Positions 57,631-64,000 of a DNA stretch of 64,000 bases are shown here, piece after piece. The notes under the pieces were generated by a model. That model had not been told where the DNA came from and ran no database searches. It saw nothing but the letters and a program-made list of their open reading frames with translations. Position numbers and translations under genes: made by a program. The stretch is from positions 4,187,001-4,251,000 of the forward strand of contig CM065299.1 in the NCBI GenBank assembly GCA_032871835.1, in the 5' to 3' direction. Origin of the DNA: Dipteronia dyeriana (lineage: Eukaryota; Streptophyta; Magnoliopsida; Sapindales; Sapindaceae). Every line of letters starts with the position of its first letter. Positions within the stretch are counted from its first letter, which is position 1.

Positions 57631-59453
57631 ATGAGAGGACCGAGAGTTGTTGCCGTTGCTCAGAAGAAACCTAACTCAGAGTAAGCATTTACGTCTTCTC
57701 TGTTTTCGTTTTCGTTTTCCGTATTTTTTTTGTTACATTTGTTTCTGTTTTTGCTTTCCTGTTTTGTGTTCTAGCTCGATCTGATTATAATTTTTTATTT
57801 CAAAAACTCTACGTTTGTTTTATTATTCTCTACTTCCTTGATTGTTACTTTTTTGCTTCGTCGTTGTGTTTTCTAAAATCAACTTTGCTTCAACGATGTG
57901 ACTTTAACTGTGATTGTTTTACGTGCGCGTTTGTTGTGAAGGATACTAAAGAAACGCCAGGCTGAGAACAAAACGACGAAGGAGAAAGCGAGCAAGAAGA
58001 CCGCTGCTAGTAAGGACTCTAATGCTCCCAAGCGTCCACCAACTGCTTTCTTCGTTTTTATGTAAGTTTCTACTTAGCATTCGATTTTGTTTCTCGTGCA
58101 AGTGTTTTCTCTGTTTTTTGTGTTTTTGATAGCATTTTCTTTTTTCTTATACTTTTTTTTTTTGGCTCTGATCAATAACAGGGAGGAATTTAGAAAGTCG
58201 TTCAAAGAAAGCTGTCCTGATAACAAATCTGTTTCAGCTGTAAGTTCTTAATCTTCAATAATGTTCATATTTCTTACGTCGGTTTGGTTGGCAACAATAT
58301 ATAGTAGACGAAAATTAGAATAAGATTTTATGCTTTTCTTGTTTTGTAATTGAAATTTGAAAATTCAAGAGAAGTTGAACTCGAAATTCAAATCGCTCCG
58401 AGTTGTCTTCTGTTCTGTTGTAGAGAATATAAAGAGAAGTAAGGAGAACGATATACATACACTTTTGTTTTTGTTATTTGAATTTTGTTTATATTAATCG
58501 ATGAATCGATGAATTTCTGCTTCTTTTTTTTTTCCTTATAAATGTCTGTCTGCTTAGGAAATAAGTGAAATGGAAATAAAATCATTTAAATGCTAATGAA
58601 TGAATCAGATTTAGGTAATAAGTGAAACGGAGAACAATATACAGATACTTTTGTTTTTGTTTTTGTTCTTTGAATTTTATTTATATTAATTAATGAATAA
58701 ATGAAATTTTGATTCTGCTTTTTTTTTTTTATATAACTTGTTTGTTTGCCTAGGAAATTAGTGAAATGGAAAGAAAATCAGACTTAGAGGCTATTGAAAG
58801 GATAGTTGAAATTCAGATTTCAAATTTCTCAGCAGCCAAACAGGAAATTAAGTTCGTTTAACAGAATTGATCACTTCGATGTGTGATGTGCAGGTTGGAA
58901 AAGCTGGTGGAGAGAAATGGAAATCGTTGTCTGAAGATGTAAGTCGACGTTCAGATTTTCTTTATCTTGTTGTTTAAACCACAGCGAGAATTCCTACTAG
59001 ATTTTTCAAGTTAAAAACGAATCGTTTTAAGTCACGGTCCTCAGATGCAGCTCTATTCACTTAACATTTGGTCACACTGCTATATTGTTTTTGTTTATAA
59101 TGCTAATATGTGATGGTATAATTGTGATGATCTATGGTTTTAGGAGAAAGCTTCCTACATTAAGATAGCTGGACAGAGGAAGGCAGATTACGAGAAAGCT
59201 TGTGAAGCTTATCAGAAAAAACTAGTAATGCCTTTCTTTTATGAAAATATCTTGATAATTCATTTTATTTCTGTTGATCGAGTTGATTTGTTGTGCCTTT
59301 TCTGCAAATATATTGTTAATTGTATTTACCCGCATTTTTTGGTTTATGAATTAGAATGGCGACAGTGTTAATGAGAAGCCTGAGAACTCTGAGAAATCCG
59401 AGAAATCCACTTCTGAGGTCCACGATGAGGATGGCCAAGAAGTCAGCTCTTAG
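57631..59453 (+). CDS. HMGB-type high mobility group protein, 6 coding exons
   Basis: Exons: 57631-57680, 57942-58061, 58182-58239, 58894-58938, 59144-59224, 59355-59453; all GT-AG; 150 aa. A short basic N-terminal region rich in Lys and Ala (to residue 43) is followed by one HMG box (about 44-118) with NAPKRPPTAFFVFM at its start, VGKAGGEKWKSLSE in the middle and YEKACEAYQKKL at its end. The C-terminus is an acidic/Ser tail (DEDGQEVSS). This is the plan of plant HMGB1/2/3-type proteins, which bind DNA without sequence specificity, bend it and loosen chromatin in the nucleus. The stop codon TAG touches a possible splice donor of an intron in the 3' UTR. The gene converges with plastid L6, with about 540 bp between the stop codons. 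Confidence 0.95.
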
Positions 59454-59565
59454 GTATTCATTCCCTTAATTCAATTTGCTTTTATTGGATTTTCCAATTG
59501 AAAAACGAGTGTGCCTTTGATCCATCTTGAGTTCATTTTATATGATTAGTTATCCCTTTTTGCAG
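59454..59565 (+). other. probable 3' UTR intron of the HMG-box gene
   Basis: GTATTC directly follows the stop codon, and a pyrimidine-rich TCCCTTTTTGCAG acceptor lies at 59553-59565. If real, the stop lies at the last three bases of its exon. Confidence 0.5.
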
Positions 59566-59996
59566 GGCAATTGCATGCATTGGCTTGGGGTTGATCTGGT
59601 TGTGTACGTATTTTGGTGGACTCACATCAGAAGTCGCTGTTTAGGACCCTCTTATGTTTCTTTTTGCTACTAGTTTCCTAGCTCTTTCATGACTGTTTCG
59701 TCAGACGTTTCTTGCTATATGCCTTGTTAACCCAAACAGTTATTTCGTCAGAGGTTTCTTCCCTCTGAAAGGCAATTCTGTTGATACGATACCAGTATCA
59801 TAAGGATCGTTTAATTGTAATTCTGCCTAATATTTCCTTTTCGTTGCAACTTGAATGTGGCAATGGCAATAATCAACTACGCATGAATTTTAAGTCGTTG
59901 CTTTAGCCGTATTGTTAAGTACAATCAACACTGCTGTCGGACTTTTATAACTTAAAAAAACAAAAATTGAGAACAAATAATAAGATAGAAAATACA

Positions 59997-62900
59997 CTAC
60001 TTCTTCTTCCCGGCTTTTCCCTCCTTCCTTCTTATAACTTCATCAATGTACTTCACACCCTTACCCTTGTATGGTTCTGGAGGTCTCCATTTTCTAATGG
60101 AAGCGGCAAACTGACCAACTGCGCTTTTATCATATCCACTGACGGTGATTCGGGTGTTTTCTTCGACTTTCACTTTGAGGCCATCAGGGATTGTCATCCT
60201 CACTGGATGAGAAAACCCAAGATTGAGTACCAAGTCATTTCCTTCTAGCGTTCCACGATACCCGACGCCAACCATTTGGAGTTTCTTGTCGAATCCCTTC
60301 GATACTCCGACCACCATGTTATCAGTTAGAGTCCTATGCAATCGGAAAAAGGGATAAGAATCGTCCCTAGTCAATTATTAAATAACACGAGCAAGTTTTT
60401 GCTATAACTCCCACTGCCACTAAATATAACAGGTTTGGGTCCCATGCATACTCAAGACCGAGAGAAATCAAACTATAGAGAAATAAAAAGAAGGAAGTGA
60501 GAGAAAAGATTCATGAATAACATTATCCACTATGATAATTATCACTTTTGAACATCAAACAACCGACAGTATATATTCCCTTATTGCTCTTCTAGACACA
60601 ACAGTCTAATATGGTTTTGGCATGATAAACACACAATATGTGATTATGTTACTTATACCTGGGTACTTCATACGTCAAAGAGTTCAAATAAGATCAACAG
60701 TACACGTAATAAAAATTGAAAACCAGAAGCATTCTTACAAAACAATGAAATATCCAAAAGAACTAATTTCCAAAAAATGTAATAGCTGCTTTAACTATTG
60801 AACTAGCTATGTAGAAAGCTTACATCACATACCTAATTCGGTGAAATAAGTCGAATGTTTTTGAATTCCAGATCTCAAGGTGGCGGTATCGATGATATTG
60901 AACAAAATATGTAGATAAGAAACAGGGCCCGGATTTGATGTACAGACCAACAATGTAGCAAGTTAGCAACAGCTACTCTCAGAACAAGCAACAACTAGAT
61001 AGAGGCAGAGGCATTCTCGAAATGCAAATATTTCATATCAGTAAACCCCCCTTAGCTTAAAATGCAAATAAAAACTTTTCTCCCTATAGTATTCTAAATT
61101 GAACAATGCTTCAATGCTTCATTATACAGTATTAGACAAGATACCATTCCACATGTCCATCGCAGAAATGAACACAAAGACTAATTATGCCTCGGTCAAA
61201 TAACTTCTATGAGAATATAACACCACAGAAATGAACATAAGATAGCTGATTTACATACAACTATAACTGTAACATTCTTTTACAAGATTATTTAATTCTA
61301 AAAGTAGTTCTAATCTTTAATAAAACTTTCCTACGAGTATATATAGAGAAAAACCGTGAATGCTGAAGAACAGAGAACAAGTTTTTTGAAGGAAAAGTTC
61401 AAATAAATCAAAATTATATACAAGGAAATGAAAGGATGAAAAGTGTACCTAAACAGCCCATGCATTTGGTTGGCCCTTCTTGTCTCCACAGCCTTGCTGA
61501 CCTTCAAAATCCCTGAATCATCCCTCTCAACCTTCACTTCTCGTGGGTAAACAAGTGAAAGTTCTCCCAGCGGTCCCTTGACTTTTATATCCTGACCTTC
61601 CAACATGACTGTTACATTGGATGGGACTGCAATTGGTTGTTTCCCTATTCTCGACTCCTTACATTCTATAGTCTTCCTCGCAAAGCCAACACGAGTTACA
61701 GGAACACTAGAAACACATAAACCATTTCTCTCACCCAAAAATGCAGTCCTCAAGTTGCTGCAATACCATAAGAAAAAAAAAAACTGTCTTAAATTTTCGG
61801 AAAGTTAATGCTACCTAAGCAGTGACATAAAATGAATATAATTCAAATAAAAATTACTTGTCCAAAAGTAAAAAATAAGTTTCCAAGATACCGTAGCCTC
61901 TCTACACTGTAATCCCGTTGACTAATTTGGTTGCTACACTACGCAAAGATTGAAAACCAAATAGGAAAATCAATACAATTATGTGAATCCCAAGTAATCC
62001 ATACTCTGCTCAACCTAGCTCAAATGACTAAATGACTTGGTTGATTTGAATTTCTCATAGAGTTTTTGGGACTAAAATGAGAATAAATAATAAGAAAACT
62101 GTTGGCTCAAGATGCTTCTTTTTCCCATCCTTATTTACCATAATATCATTAACCAAATAAGGAACAATCTTGTGGTCATAATATAACCGTTATATCATTG
62201 ATTTAAATTAACAATGATTCATGTTAAAAGATGACAAAAGGAATGGGTCATGGTTTAATGTCATCAACTCACGGTAACAGTCTTAAAAATCTATACAAGC
62301 CTGAAACAACATAGGAAACTGGAAACCCTCACGGCCTCACCTCTAACTTTCTTAATCTAAGGTCATCTTAGGCCATTCGCTCAAGAGTCGGTTATCTACA
62401 CTGCTAATGACACAGTAGACAAATAATATATCATATCCATATCAAATTGAAGATTTTTATGTTCAAAAAGTATTTATAATTTGCACGATTTATCATTGAA
62501 CTGCACATTATAGAGTGCCGCCGTGGTTGTACTCATTATAATACACGAAAGACGAACCAATAGCTCTTGAATCCCTATTGTATGTATATAACATAAAACC
62601 CTCTTCAAAGGCACAGTTTTCTATCAATTTGGAAGTGAATTCTTTCGTTTCTCTTTGCTCATAAACTTCATAGGGGTACTTCCCTAATTCCCACCAAACT
62701 ATACATCCATGATTCAACAATTATCTGTAAATACAATAAAGCACTAAAAATTTCTATACATGAACAAGTACAAGGAAGCCCGTTAAGATTTCTAGTATTT
62801 GTGAGCTAATACAGGTCACCAACTTCACTTAAAACACACCCATTACTGAGAAGACATATGATTTCTTAAACAAAGTCTTATCTTCTAAAATTCCCAACAA

Positions 62901-63097
62901 AATTCCAGTACCCAGAAGCAAGAAAATGTCAACTGCGAGGCGAAGCAGCGATAGAAATACATAGAACTGAATTTTTTATTCAAAAAAACTCGAAACAAAA
63001 GAAATGCAATCTTGTAAGTAAAAATAAATAAATGTTGAAAGAGTAGGGTTTTACAAACTGACCTGGTTTGAAAAGAAGAAGCGATAGAAGAAGCCAT
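59997..63097 (-). CDS. 50S ribosomal protein L6, chloroplastic (uL6c)
   Basis: Exons on the minus strand: 63097-63063, 61757-61449, 60333-59997; 226 aa; both introns GT-AG. The first exon and the start of the second encode a Ser-rich chloroplast transit peptide ([20 protein letters not shown]). The mature protein begins near [12 protein letters not shown], the usual start of bacterial-type L6. It has [18 protein letters not shown] in the first L6 domain and [20 protein letters not shown] leading to the second. The L6 signature [11 protein letters not shown] is at about residues 200-210. L6 sits near the factor-binding site of the large subunit of plastid ribosomes. The basic tail (KEGKAGKKK) is normal. 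The start is fixed by the transit peptide and the exon 1 donor. Confidence 0.96.
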
Positions 63098-63253
63098 TTT
63101 AGAGCATCAATCAGCTTTGACACTTCAGTTCGCTGCCTTTAAAATTTTTGCAGAGAAAAATGAAAAACGAGAGCTATCTATCCAAAACGACTGTTATCCA
63201 GGGACCCGAAAGATGAACATTTGCGTTGAATGACAATTTTACCCTTTTTAAGT

Positions 63254-63354
63254 TGGGCCGAAAACCCACCTAGACTATAATATATGGCCGAGGCCCATTT
63301 CTTTCAATTTATCGTTTGCATCATTGGATTATAGTCTGAATTTGGGCCGGCCCA
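63254..63354 (-). promoter_or_regulatory. site II (TGGGCC/GGCCCA) elements upstream of plastid L6
   Basis: TGGGCC at 63254 and 63343 and GGCCCA at 63292 and 63349; the last two form the palindrome TGGGCCGGCCCA. Site II elements are bound by TCP factors and are common in promoters of ribosomal protein genes. They lie 150-260 bp before the L6 ATG, next to a minus-strand TATA-like stretch (about 63275-63284). Confidence 0.65.
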
Positions 63355-63359
63355 TTTGT

Positions 63360-64000
63360 TTGTTATTTATATTTTGTTTATTATTAAAAATTGCCCTATA
63401 GTTTGAGTTATTAGCAAAATAAAATTATATACTTTCATTTTGGCTAAAATGCCCTTTCTGTATATACATGAAATTGCACTTTCCAACAATTAATCTCTTA
63501 AAATTGATTGAAAACAATTAACCTAAAAATATGGAGCATTATATACAATATTTTACAATTTAGAACAAGATCAACCAAGACCTAAGTAGACCGGTGGTTG
63601 GAGACTTGAAAGAAGCTCCCACCGTGTGTTCATTTCTCCATTTGTTTTTATTTTAAAAAAATACACAAAGAAATCACATTTATTATGGTACACAAAGAGT
63701 GAATCTCCAATAGCTATTGTTAATACAGTATTAATAAAATTGAGAACTCGTGATATCTCTCTCGAATCTAGATTATAGAAATCTAATTTAGCCAAACAAT
63801 CTCTTGTCATTAATAATAAAACATGCACCTTTGTGGTGCTCTTTTTCTTTTAAATAAAGTTGCTTTGAGTTTACAAATTAATAAGATAATTATAAATTTA
63901 GTAAGTGGGTGGTTCGTCCCTAAAGATTATGCTTGTAATATAGACCATAAAACAAAAATTGATACTTTATTAGTGGGCCTAATTTTGTTTTTTATGCATC
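63360..64000. other. intergenic end of the window
   Basis: AT-rich with no recognised gene. The minus-strand frame 63571-63828 has no domain. Confidence 0.4.

Overview
This window is nuclear DNA of a flowering plant, most likely a eudicot. It is AT-rich, the genes are split by GT-AG introns, one gene encodes an imported chloroplast ribosomal protein, and more than half of the sequence is transposon or repeat. The species cannot be fixed from the sequence alone. There are four intact host genes: a GPI-anchored SPARK-type protein (6402-10767, +), a MATE/DETOXIFICATION transporter (51072-55182, +), a small HMG-box chromatin protein (57631-59453, +) and plastid ribosomal protein L6 (59997-63097, -). 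The last two converge tail to tail. The exon models were assembled by hand from splice sites and reading phase.

Layout. 1-6150: intergenic, with a minisatellite inside a candidate TIR element and a remarkable pair of interlaced inverted repeats (4452-5352). 6192-10767: G-box-rich promoter and the SPARK gene. 10768-14730: degraded intergenic DNA with a MATE exon relic and a TAGGGGTG-ended element that carries a nested Mutator-like element with a perfect 9-bp target duplication. 14731-26674: a nearly complete Ty3/gypsy retrotransposon of the Tat lineage on the minus strand. It has a 5-bp target duplication, a degraded gag-pol in essentially one frame, a second RNase H, an 86-bp tandem repeat, and a spliced antisense ORF on the plus strand with a Transposase_28-type domain. 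26680-31330: MITEs and locally duplicated segments, including a relic of the SPARK gene 3' end. 31331-38096: an endogenous pararetrovirus (Caulimoviridae, florendovirus-like), almost one genome unit long, broken by stops and frameshifts and lying between TA-rich tracts. 38143-39149: two MITE-type pieces, one with a clear TTA duplication. 39785-44670: relics of the SPARK and MATE genes on either side of a second Mutator-like element. 45133-48990: further non-autonomous elements. 51072-63360: the gene-rich end.

The host genes belong to unrelated pathways: cell surface, vacuolar or plasma membrane efflux, chromatin, and plastid translation. Nothing suggests they act together. Scattered copies of the SPARK 3' end and of MATE exons 1 and 2 show that a unit containing both genes was locally duplicated and then decayed under transposon insertion. 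I found no RNA gene, CRISPR array or clearly new molecular system. The strongest unusual signals are the antisense ORF and satellite-like repeat of the Tat element, the interlaced inverted repeats, and several splice-site oddities in the host genes.
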